Part shown: one piece after another, positions 42,891-52,984 of the stretch
Layout of the letters: every line of letters starts with the position of its first letter
Position numbering within the stretch: position 1 is the first letter of the stretch
DNA from: Reddybacter sp041622675
GTDB lineage: Bacteria > Pseudomonadota > Gammaproteobacteria > Pseudomonadales > Porticoccaceae
DNA: 64,000 nucleotides
Direction: 5' to 3'
Assembly (NCBI GenBank): GCA_041622675.1
Contig: JBFJYH010000008.1
Location: forward strand, 1 to 64,000
Made by a program: the position numbers and the translations under genes
Notes under the pieces: generated by a model
The model's input: only the letters and a program-made list of their open reading frames with translations
The model's database searches: none
Told to the model about the DNA's origin: nothing

Positions 42891-44438
42891 TTATACGATA
42901 ATGGCCATGGGCGGAGGATTTGTTTTTTCTATCCCCTCTTCAATTGTTGGCCAGTGGTATGTCTCGCTGACGATATCTCGATCAATGGATTCAAGCTTTA
43001 CATCAAAGCCCCAGAGACGGTGGATATATTCCAGTACCTGTGGGGTGGATGACGGATCCATGGGGCGATGCTCGTGGACGTAATGACGAAGTAATAGACT
43101 GCGGTCGCCGCTTATATTGGCGTTGACCACTTGAATGTTCGGTTCGTTATTGCCAATGTTATGTGTCCCGGCAAGCGCTTCTCTAATTATTTGATAACCA
43201 CTGTCGTTATGTATGGCCGCGACTTCTAGGTAGTCATTTTTATCACTATCGAGCACGGCAAAAAGTTTCAAATCACGGATTAACTTTGGTGATAAGAACT
43301 GTAGAATGAAGCTCTCATCTTTGTAATTTTCCATCGCAAAGTGCAGGGTTTCTAGCCAGGGGCTACCGGCAATATCGGGAAACCAGCGCTTGTCTTCATC
43401 ACTTGGTGTTTCACAAATTCTGCGGATATCCTGCATCATAGAGAAACCTAGGGTATAGGGGTTGACACCACTAAAGCCGGGGTGGTTGTAGGGTGGTTGA
43501 TAAACCACATTAGTGTGTGACTGGAGAAACTCCAGCATAAAACCCTCGTTTACACGCCCCTGATGGAAGAGGTCGTAAAGCAGGTTGTAGTGCCAAAAGC
43601 AGGCCCAGCCTTCATTCATAACTTTAGTCTGACGCTGAGGGTATAAATATTGTGCCATTTTGCGCACGATACGGATGATTTCCCGCTGCCAAGACTCGAG
43701 CAGTGGCGCATCCTTCTCAAAAAAATAGAGTAGATTTTCCTGCGGCTCGGTGGGGAATGTAGGTTCAATGTCCGGTTTGTCAGTACTGTTAGGTTGGGGG
43801 ATTGTGCGCCATAGGTCATTGACTTGCTGTTGCAGAATGGCTTCGCGTTGCTGCTGGTTTTCTTTTTCTTCTTGCAGAGAGAGTGGATAGGGTCGCTTGT
43901 AGCGGTCGACACCATAGTTCATTAAGGCATGACAGGCATCGAGTATGGATTCAACGGCTTCAAGCCCGTAGCGCTCCTCACACTTGTTGATGTAATCGCG
44001 AGAAAAAACCAGGTAGTCGACGATGGAGCTGGCGTCGGTCCAGGTCTTAAAAAGATAATTACCTTTAAAAAATGAATTGTGGCCAAAGCAGGCGTGAGCG
44101 ATGACCAGTGCCTGCATGGTGAGCGTGTTTTCCTCTTGTAAGTAGGCAATACAGGGGTTGGAGTTAATAACTAATTCATAGGCTAGACCCATATGGCCGC
44201 GGCGATAGTTTTGCTCAGTACCAATAAAATGTTTGCCAAAAGACCAGTGGTTGTAATTGATGGGCATGCCAATGGAGGTGTAGGCATCCATCATTTGTTC
44301 GGAATTAATTACCTCTATCTGGTTGGGATAGGTATCCAATTGATAATTCTCAGCCAGTTCCTCAATGGCTTTTTCATAGGTTTCAAGTAATTCAAATGTC
44401 CATTCCGAGCTGTCTGAAATAAGCTGGCGTTCACTCAT
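42891..44438 (-). CDS. SpoVR family protein
   Basis: A 515-residue protein of the SpoVR/YcgB family, found in non-sporulating proteobacteria with PrkA and YeaH. Recognisable blocks are FGKHFIGTEQNYRRGHMGLAYE, NSNPCIAYLQEENT, HACFGHNSFFKGNYLF and WACFWHYNLL, which include several conserved His/Glu residues consistent with a metal-dependent fold. Its biochemical role is not settled; it is tied to stationary-phase and stress physiology. The start overlaps the yeaH stop (ATGA). Confidence 0.9.
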   Translation of the reverse strand: MSERQLISDSSEWTFELLETYEKAIEELAENYQLDTYPNQIEVINSEQMMDAYTSIGMPINYNHWSFGKHFIGTEQNYRRGHMGLAYELVINSNPCIAYLQEENTLTMQALVIAHACFGHNSFFKGNYLFKTWTDASSIVDYLVFSRDYINKCEERYGLEAVESILDACHALMNYGVDRYKRPYPLSLQEEKENQQQREAILQQQVNDLWRTIPQPNSTDKPDIEPTFPTEPQENLLYFFEKDAPLLESWQREIIRIVRKMAQYLYPQRQTKVMNEGWACFWHYNLLYDLFHQGRVNEGFMLEFLQSHTNVVYQPPYNHPGFSGVNPYTLGFSMMQDIRRICETPSDEDKRWFPDIAGSPWLETLHFAMENYKDESFILQFLSPKLIRDLKLFAVLDSDKNDYLEVAAIHNDSGYQIIREALAGTHNIGNNEPNIQVVNANISGDRSLLLRHYVHEHRPMDPSSTPQVLEYIHRLWGFDVKLESIDRDIVSETYHWPTIEEGIEKTNPPPMAIIV

Positions 44439-45694
44439 CTGTCTTGCTTCCTGAATAAGGTGCGCAGTACGGGGTAAATGTCAGCGGCGTTAGTAATGTG
44501 CTGCATGGCAAAGGTCTCACCATGTTCTGCCGCTATTGAAAGATAGGATTTCCACAGCACATTGTCTCTCTGGGCAATTTCTATATACGCAAAGTATTGT
44601 AGTTTCGGTAGTAGGTGAGTGAGTAGTTCTTGGCACTGGGCACTGTCATCGTGCCAGTTATCCCCGTCAGAAGCTTGGGCTGCATAAATATTCCATTCAT
44701 TGGTTGGGTAGCGTTTGTCAATAACGTCTTGGGTTAGTTTCAAGGCGCTTGATACAACGGTACCTCCAGTTTCTCGCGAATAAAAAAAATCGTGTTCGTC
44801 TACCTCACTGGCCACGGTGTGGTGACGAATAAAAACGATATCCGTTTTTTCATAATGCCTGTCAAGAAATAGATAGAGCAAGATGAAAAAGCGTTTGGCG
44901 AGATCTTTGGTGGCCTGGTCCATGGATCCGGAGACATCCATAATGCAAAACATGACAGCCTTTGAGCAGGGTACTGGCTCGAGTATCTGTTGGTGATAAC
45001 GGAGATCAATATCGTCTAGAAAGGGTACTCGGTTAATTTTGTCACGTAGCTGGATGATTTTTTCTTCAAGCTCATCGGCTTTTGTCACTGAAAATGAGGG
45101 TTGTTGGCGTAACTCGTTGAGTTGTTCTTGCAGGGCACGCAGTTCCTTTCGTTTGGCGGCACTCATGGCGATACGTCGAGCGCTGGCAGATCGCATGGAG
45201 CGAATAACACTAATATTGGACGGTGAACCACTACTGCTAAAGCCCGCTCGTCGGGGTTTGAAGTCCCTATCGACGGCTAGTTGTTTGCGTATCAGATTGG
45301 GTAGTTCGAGATCTTCAAATAACAGTTCGAGAAATTCCTGTTGGCTGATTTCAAAGATAAAGTCGTCGGTGCCTTCGCCAGAGTCACTCGCTTGTTGCTC
45401 GCCGTTGGCGCCTCCTCCTTTGGGCCGCGGCAATTTGTCACCGCTGGCAAACTCGTGGTTGCCGGGAAAGACACGTAATTGCCGCCCGCCAGGCCCGTGT
45501 TTAAAATGGGGCTCAGAGGTATCCTTGCTTGCAATGTTAATGGATTCGCCTTTATCGATATCGGTAATACTGCGTTCGCGTAAACGTGCTTCCAGCGAGC
45601 GGCGTATTTGTGCTTTATGCCGTTTTAAAAACCGCTGGCGGTTAACGGCGCTTTTGTTTTTACCTTGCTGTCGTCGATCAATCAGAAATCCCAT
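44435..45694 (-). CDS. yeaH: DUF444 protein YeaH
   Basis: A 419-residue protein with a basic N-terminus (RRQQGKNKSAVNRQRFLKRHKAQIRRSLEARL), a glycine-rich middle (HGPGGRQLRVFPGN, PRPKGGG) and a C-terminal von Willebrand A-like domain with MIDAS motif DVSGSM. It works with the PrkA (YeaG) kinase in stress and nitrogen starvation. The ATG at 45694 starts MGFLIDRR as in the family; the frame is open to 45901 but that extension overlaps prkA and is unlike the family. Confidence 0.92.
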   Translation of the reverse strand: MGFLIDRRQQGKNKSAVNRQRFLKRHKAQIRRSLEARLRERSITDIDKGESINIASKDTSEPHFKHGPGGRQLRVFPGNHEFASGDKLPRPKGGGANGEQQASDSGEGTDDFIFEISQQEFLELLFEDLELPNLIRKQLAVDRDFKPRRAGFSSSGSPSNISVIRSMRSASARRIAMSAAKRKELRALQEQLNELRQQPSFSVTKADELEEKIIQLRDKINRVPFLDDIDLRYHQQILEPVPCSKAVMFCIMDVSGSMDQATKDLAKRFFILLYLFLDRHYEKTDIVFIRHHTVASEVDEHDFFYSRETGGTVVSSALKLTQDVIDKRYPTNEWNIYAAQASDGDNWHDDSAQCQELLTHLLPKLQYFAYIEIAQRDNVLWKSYLSIAAEHGETFAMQHITNAADIYPVLRTLFRKQDR

Positions 45695-45716
45695 GGTATC
45701 TTCCTGCGGATTTATT

Positions 45717-47639
45717 TCACTGCGATTTTCTGACGCGCAAATACCACTCGGAGAGTAAGCGGACTTGTTTTTCGGTATACCCACGCTCGACCATGCGGTG
45801 TACAAAATTTTGATGCTTGTTCTTTTCGTCCTCAGATGATTTGGCGCTGAAGGAAATAACCGGTAGTAGATCTTCGGTGCTGGCAAACATTTTTTTCTCA
45901 ATTACCGCGCGAAGTTTTTCATAGCTGGTCCATTTGGGGTTTTCACCTTCGTTGCTGGCGCGAGCACGCAATACGAAGTTGACGATTTCGCTGCGGAAAT
46001 CTTTGGGGTTGCTAATACCCGCTGGTTTTTCAATTTTCTCAAGCTCTGCATTGAGGGTTTCTCTATCGGAAATTTCGCCGGTTTCAGGATCTCGGTACTC
46101 TTGATCCTGTACCCAAAAATCGGCATAGGTGACATAGCGATCAAAGAGGTTTTGTCCATATTCAGAATAGGATTCCAAATAGGCGGTTTGAATTTCTTTG
46201 CCAATAAATTCAATATAGTTAGGTGCTAGATATTCTTTAATGAAATTAAAATAGCGATCGCGTGTTTCAGCTGGGTACTGCTCTTGCTCAATTTGGTTTT
46301 CGAGTACGTAGAGCAGATGTACCGGATTGGCGGCAATTTCGCTGCTATCGAAGTTAAAGACCTTTGATAACACTTTAAATGCAAAGCGGGTCGATAAGCC
46401 CTGCATGCCTTCGTCGACGCCTGCATTGTCGCGATATTCCTGTATGGATTTCGCCTTTGGATCGACATCTTTTAAGTTTTCGCCGTCGTAAATGCGCATT
46501 TTGGAATAAATACTAGAGTTTTCAGGCTCAATAATTCTCGACAAGGTGGTGAACTGGGCGAGCATTTTTAGCGTGTCGGGCGAGCAGGGGGCGTTGGCTA
46601 AAGAACTGTTTTCAAGTAGTTTGGCGTAAATCTTGATTTCATCACTGACGCGCATGCAGTAGGGAACTTTGACAATATACACGCGGTCGATGAACGCTTC
46701 ATTGCTACGATTATTTTTAAAGGCCTGCCATTCCGCTTCATTGGAGTGGGCCAGTACCGTGCCCTCGTAAGGTATGTTGCCAATGGCCTCAGTGCCATTG
46801 TAATTGCCTTCTTGGGTGGCTGTTAGCAGTGGGTGCAGTACTTTAATAGGTGCCTTGAACATTTCGACAAATTCGAGAAGTCCCTGGTTGGAGCGACACA
46901 AGCCACCGGAGTAGCTATAGGCATCGGGATCATCCTGAGAAAACTCCTCGAGGCGACGAATATCGACCTTGCCCACTAGGGCAGAGATGTCCTGGTTGTT
47001 TTCATCGCCTGGCTCAGTTTTACAAATGCCAATTTGGTCGGGTCGCGAAGGGAATACTCGCGTGACACGAAACTGGGTAATATCGCCACCGTATTCGTGT
47101 AGGCGTTTCACCGCCCAAGGTGACATTTTGGCGCGTAGGTAGCGTGTTGGTATTCCGTATTCCTGCTTGAGGATATCGCCATCTTCCGATTTTTCAAACA
47201 GCCCTAGGGGTGATTCGAAAACAGGCGAATCTTTGAGACAATAAATGGGAAACTTTTCCATTAAACTTTTTAGTTTTTCTGCGAGCGACGATTTACCCCC
47301 TCCGACCGGGCCGAGTAAATAAAGTATTTGCTTTTGTTCTTCGAGACCTTGTGCGGCGTGGCGATAAAAACTAACGATATTTTCTACGGCCTCTTCCATG
47401 CCGTAGAAATCTTCAAAGGGTTTATAGCGGCTAATCACTTTGTTGGAAAATATTCGGCTCAGCCTGGGGTCTTGTGATGTGTCGACTATCTGGGGCTCGC
47501 CAATGGCCAGCAACAAACGCTCGGCAGCGGTGGCGTAAACGCTGGGATCTTCACGACACAGGGCTAAGTAGTCCTGCAGACTGTATTCTTCTAGCTGGGT
47601 CTGTTGGTATTTTTCCTGATAGTGACTGAATAGCGACAT
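45717..47639 (-). CDS. yeaG: PrkA serine protein kinase (YeaG)
   Basis: A 640-residue AAA+-like protein kinase. The N-terminal AAA domain has the P-loop LGPVGGGKSS (109-118) and FYGMEEAVENIVSFY; the C-terminal PrkA kinase domain covers about residues 385-640. First gene of the prkA-yeaH-spoVR operon. AAGGAG lies 7 bases before the ATG. In E. coli yeaGH is sigma-54/NtrC dependent, and a matching promoter is visible here at 47687-47702. Confidence 0.95.
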   Translation of the reverse strand: MSLFSHYQEKYQQTQLEEYSLQDYLALCREDPSVYATAAERLLLAIGEPQIVDTSQDPRLSRIFSNKVISRYKPFEDFYGMEEAVENIVSFYRHAAQGLEEQKQILYLLGPVGGGKSSLAEKLKSLMEKFPIYCLKDSPVFESPLGLFEKSEDGDILKQEYGIPTRYLRAKMSPWAVKRLHEYGGDITQFRVTRVFPSRPDQIGICKTEPGDENNQDISALVGKVDIRRLEEFSQDDPDAYSYSGGLCRSNQGLLEFVEMFKAPIKVLHPLLTATQEGNYNGTEAIGNIPYEGTVLAHSNEAEWQAFKNNRSNEAFIDRVYIVKVPYCMRVSDEIKIYAKLLENSSLANAPCSPDTLKMLAQFTTLSRIIEPENSSIYSKMRIYDGENLKDVDPKAKSIQEYRDNAGVDEGMQGLSTRFAFKVLSKVFNFDSSEIAANPVHLLYVLENQIEQEQYPAETRDRYFNFIKEYLAPNYIEFIGKEIQTAYLESYSEYGQNLFDRYVTYADFWVQDQEYRDPETGEISDRETLNAELEKIEKPAGISNPKDFRSEIVNFVLRARASNEGENPKWTSYEKLRAVIEKKMFASTEDLLPVISFSAKSSEDEKNKHQNFVHRMVERGYTEKQVRLLSEWYLRVRKSQ

Positions 47640-47686
47640 AAGTTAGCTCCTTTGCTATCAATTTAGACACCTCGTCTGAATAAATC

Positions 47687-47702
47687 TGCAATAAAAATGC
47701 CG
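47687..47702 (-). promoter_or_regulatory. Sigma-54-type promoter of prkA-yeaH-spoVR
   Basis: Read on the minus strand: CGGCATTTTTATTGCA, with GG and GC exactly ten bases apart (the -24/-12 spacing) and matches to GGCA and TTGCA of TGGCACG-N4-TTGCA. It lies 48 bases upstream of the prkA ATG, leaving a leader of about 37 bases. E. coli yeaG is driven by sigma-54. Confidence 0.5.
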
Positions 47703-47987
47703 CCATAATCCCCGTAAGTTGGCTTAGACTAAAAGTTTTACTGGTGCTGGCTCCTTAGCGGCAAGTTATCTTGACGCTAAATGCGCCAAATTTGATGCTT
47801 ATTGAATGAAATTTCTCTGTGTATGTCTGTATCGTGTCAAGCTGATGTTTGGCGTCCTTATACTGCAAATGATTTAAGGAAGCCCTTGTTAGGACAAATA
47901 GGGCTATATGGAATGAGAGGTGAAGCAAATATCGCCTGCGGATCAGCCCAACCCTTGCCTCAAGTTGAGATAATTTTCTGAACATCC

Positions 47988-48053
47988 GTCGACCTGACGC
48001 TCATGCATGGTGCGGTCATTCATGAGGCGGTGATAATTGATTCTTAGGTCGAC
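47988..48053 (+). promoter_or_regulatory. Nested hairpin element upstream of purL
   Basis: GTCGACCT (47988-47995) is the reverse complement of AGGTCGAC (48046-48053). Inside it, CTCATG (48000-48005) pairs with CATGAG (48021-48026). The element ends 87 bases before the purL ATG. It may be an RNA leader structure or a protein-binding palindrome. Confidence 0.35.
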
Positions 48054-48140
48054 CCTGGAGCATTTTCTGGGCTGCTGGTTGTAGGGATTTACAGTACAAT
48101 AGGTGCTGTTTTCATCCTCCCAACTGATAGAGATTTTTTA

Positions 48141-51100
48141 ATGCTGACTCTCCGTGGCGCTCGAGCCTTATCCCCTTTTCGCAGTCAGAAATTACTTGCA
48201 GTACTTCGCTCGGTTCAGCCGGGTATTAAGAATCTAAGTGCTGAATATATTCACCTCGCCGATATTAGCAAAACCTTAACGGATACCGAGTTCACAACCC
48301 TCGAAGCTTTGCTCCATTATGGGCCTATGGCTGACGGCGGTACGTTTGGCTCTGAAACACCAGTATCTCAATATTGCTTAACTTGCATCGTATTGCCGCG
48401 GCCAGGAACGATTTCACCTTGGTCGAGTAAAGCAACTGATATTGCCCACAATACGGGTCTAAGCAGTATTAAACGCCTGGAGCGAGGTGTGAGTTATCGC
48501 ATCGAAAGCAAAACAGAGCTTCAGCCGCAGGAGTGGCAGACCCTGACGGCGCTTCTTCACGATCGTATGACTGAGAGCGTTTTCGCCCGGCTAAGTGATG
48601 CCGAGCAACTATTCGCTGACCATGCGGCTAAACCTATGACTCTGGTCGATGTACTGGGTGGTGGGCGCGAGGCTCTGGTCTCGGCCAATAGCGACTTGGG
48701 CCTGGCGTTGGCCGAAGATGAAATTGACTATTTAGTGGATAATTTTATTCGACTTGATCGCAACCCGGTTGACGTTGAATTGATGATGTTTGCCCAGGCA
48801 AATTCTGAGCACTGTCGGCATAAAATATTTAATGCCAGTTGGACACTCGACGGCGAAGAACAGGAAAATTCCCTGTTTGGCATGATTCGCAATACCAATG
48901 AAGTTGGCGGTGAAAACGTCTTGTCGGCTTATTCCGATAACGCTGCTGTGGTCGTGGGAAGTCAGGCTGGGCGCTTCTTTCCCGACCCCGAATCGACAAC
49001 TTATGGCTACTCACAGGAAGATATTCATCTACTGATGAAGGTTGAAACCCATAATCACCCGACAGCGATTGCGCCTTTTCCCGGTGCGGGCACAGGCTCT
49101 GGCGGTGAGATTCGCGACGAGGGGGCGGTTGGCCGTGGCTCAAAGCCAAAGGCGGGTTTGAGTGGCTTTAGTGTGTCTAACTTGCGTATTCCCGATTTCA
49201 TTCAACCCTGGGAAGACGATTGCGGAAAGCCGGGGCGTATAGTGTCAGGCCTCGAAATTATGCTCGAAGGTCCCATTGGTGGTGCGGCCTTTAATAACGA
49301 ATTTGGCCGCCCCAACCTCTGTGGTTATTTTCGCACCTTCGAGCAAGATGTGGCCGGTGAGCGCCGGGGTTATCACAAGCCCATTATGATCGCCGGTGGT
49401 TACGGTAATATTCGTGCAGAGCATGTTGACAAGCCTCCTTTCTCGCCGGGCCATAAACTGGTGGTATTAGGTGGCCCGGCGATGCTGATCGGCCTTGGTG
49501 GTGGTGCGGCGTCTTCTATGGCGACGGGTAGTAGTAGCGAAGATCTCGATTTTGCTTCGGTGCAGCGACAAAACCCCGAAATTGAACGTCGCTGTCAGGA
49601 AGTTATCGATCGCTGCTGGCAGTTGGGTGATGACAACCCTCTCGCCTTTATTCACGATGTTGGAGCTGGTGGCCTTTCCAATGCACTGCCCGAGCTGGTG
49701 AAAGATGGCGGTTGTGGTGGCCGCTTCGAACTGCGTGCCGTGCCCAATGCTGAGCCGGGTATGTCGCCACTAGAAATTTGGTGCAATGAAGCCCAGGAGC
49801 GTTATGTTCTGGCGATTGCTCCAGAGCAGCTGGATGTTTTTGCCGCCATCTGCGAGCGTGAGCGCTGCCCTTATGCGGTGGTCGGTGAGTCGACCCAAGA
49901 GCAGATGCTGACGGTGAACGATAGCGAGTTTAATAATTCACCCGTCGATTTGCCCATGTCGGTGCTGTTTGGCAAAGCGCCGAAAATGCATCGCGAAGCC
50001 AACAAACACGCTCTCGCGTTAGCGCCTTTAGCCCTCGATAATGTAGACCTTAGCGAAGCCGTCGAGCGCGTACTCAGTCACCCCTCGGTGGCGAGCAAGA
50101 GCTTCCTTATTACTATTGGTGACCGCTCTATCACCGGCATGGTGGCGCGAGATCAAATGGTTGGTCCTTGGCAGGTGCCAGTGGCCGATTGCGCCGTTAC
50201 CACCGTCTCTTACGACAGCTTTGCCGGCGAGGCCATGGCTATGGGCGAGCGCACGCCGTTGGCCTTAATTGATGCCGCTGCATCGGGGCGCATGGCGGTG
50301 GGCGAGTCGCTGACCAATATTGCCGCCACGCGCATTGGCCAGCTGGCCGATATCAAATTATCTGCGAACTGGATGTGTGCCGCAGGTCATCAAGGTGAAG
50401 ATGAAAAACTTTATCGCGCGGTTGAAGCCGTGGGTATGGAATTGTGCCCGGCCCTGGGTATCACCATTCCTGTGGGTAAAGATTCGATGTCCATGCGCAC
50501 AGCTTGGCAACAAAATGGTGAAGACCTTGCTGTCACCTCACCACTGTCGCTGATTATTACCGCCTTTTCGCCGGTTCTCGATGTGCGAAAAACGCTAACA
50601 CCGCAGCTTCAGGCGGGCAATGTTGATACCACCTTGTTGTATGTGGATTTGGGTCTGGGGCAATACCGTGTTGGCGGTTCTGTACTAGCTCAGGTTTACG
50701 GACAAACCGGTGATAATTGCCCGGACCTTGATAATCCCCAACTGTTCAAAGGCTTTTTTGAAGCCATGCAGGCTTGTTTAGAAGCCGATGAACTGCTGGC
50801 CTATCACGACCGTTCGGACGGTGGCTTGTTGGCGACGTTGCTAGAAATGAGTTTTGCGGGTCACTGCGGTATTTCAGTGCAGTTGCCTGAAGGAACCGAC
50901 GCTCTAGATACTCTGTTTGCTGAGGAATTAGGTGCGGTCATACAAGTTGAAACGGCGCGACTGGCTTCAGTGCTGCAACGTTTTAAAGCTGCTGGCCTGG
51001 GGGCGCATTGTCACGCCATCGGCACAACGAATAAGTCGGACCGTATAGAAATTAGCAACACCAATAGTCTGCTTATTTCACAGCCGCGGGTCAGTTTGCA

Positions 51101-52040
51101 GCAATGTTGGGCGCAAACCAGCTATCGCATGCAAGCCCTGCGCGATAACCCCGTTTGTGCACAGGAAGAATTTGAGCAAATTGCTCAAACGGACCCTGGT
51201 TTAAGTGTAAAACTTAGTTTTGATGTCAACGATGATGTGAGCGCGCCATTTGTTAATACCGGGAGCAAACCCCGTATTGCGGTACTACGTGAGCAGGGCG
51301 TTAACGGTCAGGTTGAAATGGCTGCCGCCTTTGACCGTGCAGGCTTTACAGCTGTCGATGTGCATATGAGTGACATTATTGCCGGTCGTGTCGACCTCGC
51401 CAATTTTAAAGGCATGGTTGCCTGCGGTGGTTTTTCCTACGGTGACGTATTAGGTGCCGGGGAGGGGTGGGCAAAAACTATCCTCTATAACTCAGCTGTT
51501 AGAGATATGTTTACAGGTTTTTTCCAGCGTGATGATAGTTTTAGTCTGGGTGTATGCAATGGTTGTCAGATGCTGTCGAACCTCAAGTCATTAATCCCCG
51601 GTGCTGATTTATGGCCACGCTTTGTACGCAATACCTCTGAACAATTTGAAGCGCGGGTTGCCTTGGTTAAAGTGGAATCATCGCCCTCCATCTTTTTACA
51701 AGGTATGGTCGGTTCACACATGCCGGTGGCTATCGCGCACGGGGAAGGTAGAGCAGAATTTGCAGACAGCCAGGCTTTTGAAGCCCTGAATACCTCGGGC
51801 CTTACCGCCCTGCGCTACATCGATAATGAGCTTAATGTTACACAGCGTTATCCCGCCAATCCCAATGGTTCCCCTGCAGGTATTAGTGGTGTCACCTCTG
51901 AAGATGGTCGCGTGACATTAATGATGCCCCATCCCGAGCGTGTCTACCGGGCGGTGACCAATTCCTGGTATCCGGATGATTGGAGTGAAGATGGCGCCTG
52001 GATGCGCTTGTTTAGAAATGCGAGAGTTTTTGTACAATGA
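48141..52040 (+). CDS. purL: Phosphoribosylformylglycinamidine synthase
   Basis: Fourth step of purine synthesis: FGAR + ATP + glutamine to FGAM. A 1299-residue single-chain enzyme of the large gammaproteobacterial type: N-terminal PurS-like domain, linker, two AIRS-like halves (ENSLFGMIRNTNEV, KVETHNHPTAIAPFPGAGTGSGGEIRDE; PVGKDSMSMRT), and a C-terminal class I glutamine amidotransferase with nucleophile Cys in GVCNGCQML. Transcribed divergently from prkA. Confidence 0.97.
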   Translation: MLTLRGARALSPFRSQKLLAVLRSVQPGIKNLSAEYIHLADISKTLTDTEFTTLEALLHYGPMADGGTFGSETPVSQYCLTCIVLPRPGTISPWSSKATDIAHNTGLSSIKRLERGVSYRIESKTELQPQEWQTLTALLHDRMTESVFARLSDAEQLFADHAAKPMTLVDVLGGGREALVSANSDLGLALAEDEIDYLVDNFIRLDRNPVDVELMMFAQANSEHCRHKIFNASWTLDGEEQENSLFGMIRNTNEVGGENVLSAYSDNAAVVVGSQAGRFFPDPESTTYGYSQEDIHLLMKVETHNHPTAIAPFPGAGTGSGGEIRDEGAVGRGSKPKAGLSGFSVSNLRIPDFIQPWEDDCGKPGRIVSGLEIMLEGPIGGAAFNNEFGRPNLCGYFRTFEQDVAGERRGYHKPIMIAGGYGNIRAEHVDKPPFSPGHKLVVLGGPAMLIGLGGGAASSMATGSSSEDLDFASVQRQNPEIERRCQEVIDRCWQLGDDNPLAFIHDVGAGGLSNALPELVKDGGCGGRFELRAVPNAEPGMSPLEIWCNEAQERYVLAIAPEQLDVFAAICERERCPYAVVGESTQEQMLTVNDSEFNNSPVDLPMSVLFGKAPKMHREANKHALALAPLALDNVDLSEAVERVLSHPSVASKSFLITIGDRSITGMVARDQMVGPWQVPVADCAVTTVSYDSFAGEAMAMGERTPLALIDAAASGRMAVGESLTNIAATRIGQLADIKLSANWMCAAGHQGEDEKLYRAVEAVGMELCPALGITIPVGKDSMSMRTAWQQNGEDLAVTSPLSLIITAFSPVLDVRKTLTPQLQAGNVDTTLLYVDLGLGQYRVGGSVLAQVYGQTGDNCPDLDNPQLFKGFFEAMQACLEADELLAYHDRSDGGLLATLLEMSFAGHCGISVQLPEGTDALDTLFAEELGAVIQVETARLASVLQRFKAAGLGAHCHAIGTTNKSDRIEISNTNSLLISQPRVSLQQCWAQTSYRMQALRDNPVCAQEEFEQIAQTDPGLSVKLSFDVNDDVSAPFVNTGSKPRIAVLREQGVNGQVEMAAAFDRAGFTAVDVHMSDIIAGRVDLANFKGMVACGGFSYGDVLGAGEGWAKTILYNSAVRDMFTGFFQRDDSFSLGVCNGCQMLSNLKSLIPGADLWPRFVRNTSEQFEARVALVKVESSPSIFLQGMVGSHMPVAIAHGEGRAEFADSQAFEALNTSGLTALRYIDNELNVTQRYPANPNGSPAGISGVTSEDGRVTLMMPHPERVYRAVTNSWYPDDWSEDGAWMRLFRNARVFVQ

Positions 52041-52096
52041 ATGAGCGAACAGACCGTTTAGTTGGTGGTTCGTTAGTCTCTAAGGGAGTTGCAACG

Positions 52097-52951
52097 ATGC
52101 CTGAACATATAATTGACGTTAACGAGCAGAATTTTCAAAGGGCTGTGCTGGAAGAATCGAGTCAGCGCCTGGTGGTTATCGACTTCTGGGCTGACTGGTG
52201 TGCACCTTGCAAAGCTTTAATGCCAGTGTTGGAAAAACTTGCCAACGAATACGCGGGGCAGTTTTTACTGGCTAAAGTGAATGCCGATGAACAGCAGAAT
52301 ATCTCAGGACAGTTTGGCATTCGTAGCTTGCCCACAGTTATCTTTATGAAAGAAGGCCAGCCCATTGATGCCTTTCAGGGCGCACAGAGCGAGAAAGAAA
52401 TTCGTGAAGTGCTGGACAAACATTTGCCCAAACCTTGGGATGAGCAGCTGGAGAAAGCCCAGACCATGCTGGCTGAAAAAGATTATCAGGCGGCGTTGGA
52501 AACCCTACGCCCCGCCTATAAAGATTCTGAACAACGCTACGATATTGCCTTGTCACTAGCCTTCACATTGATTGAAATGAACCGTTGTGACGAGGCGCAA
52601 ACGGTAATGGATGCCATTGCCTTTGTTGATAGAGAGGCCCATTACGACCGCCTTCTTGCCAGCCTTGAACTGAAGCGGGAAGCGGGTAAATCTCCAGAAA
52701 TTCAAGCTCTGGAAGAACAACTCAATAAGGACCCAGATAATTTACAACTGGCTTATCAACTGGCACTGCAATTCAGTCAAAATAATCAATACAAGGAAGC
52801 CCTCGATCTATTACTCATGGTGCTTAAAGACGATAAAGAATTTCAGGAAGGGGCTGCAAAAAAAGCCTATCTCGATCTATTGGCGGCGATGGGTAAGGGC
52901 GAGCCTCTGGCGATTGAGTACCAGCGTAAATTTTTTAATATGCTTTATTAA
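52097..52951 (+). CDS. Thioredoxin-TPR chaperone CnoX/YbbN-like
   Basis: A 284-residue protein: N-terminal thioredoxin fold with an intact WCAPCK active site (C35/C38) and TPR-like helices after about residue 110. The E. coli homologue CnoX/YbbN has lost the redox pair, but this copy keeps it, so it may be a disulfide reductase as well as a holdase for GroEL. The ATG at 52097 follows AAGGGAG 8 bases upstream; an ATG at 52037 overlaps the purL stop. Confidence 0.85.
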   Translation: MPEHIIDVNEQNFQRAVLEESSQRLVVIDFWADWCAPCKALMPVLEKLANEYAGQFLLAKVNADEQQNISGQFGIRSLPTVIFMKEGQPIDAFQGAQSEKEIREVLDKHLPKPWDEQLEKAQTMLAEKDYQAALETLRPAYKDSEQRYDIALSLAFTLIEMNRCDEAQTVMDAIAFVDREAHYDRLLASLELKREAGKSPEIQALEEQLNKDPDNLQLAYQLALQFSQNNQYKEALDLLLMVLKDDKEFQEGAAKKAYLDLLAAMGKGEPLAIEYQRKFFNMLY

Positions 52952-52984
52952 TGCCGGGTAAATAAGGACCACCCACCGACCACT

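Larger units (their letters stand above)
47640..48140. other. 501-bp divergent gap between prkA and purL
   Basis: Holds a sigma-54-like promoter for prkA and a nested-hairpin element before purL, both listed separately. A minus-strand frame at 47755-47985 lacks a ribosome binding site and family features and is not called. Apart from these, nothing was seen. Confidence 0.5.

Noticed and set aside
47776..47800. NtrC-like half sites upstream of the prkA sigma-54 promoter
   Set aside because: The two half sites have the wrong spacing by one base and weak matches.
47755..47985. Minus-strand frame of 76 residues between prkA and purL
   Set aside because: No ribosome binding site and no recognisable domain; it lies in a divergent regulatory region.
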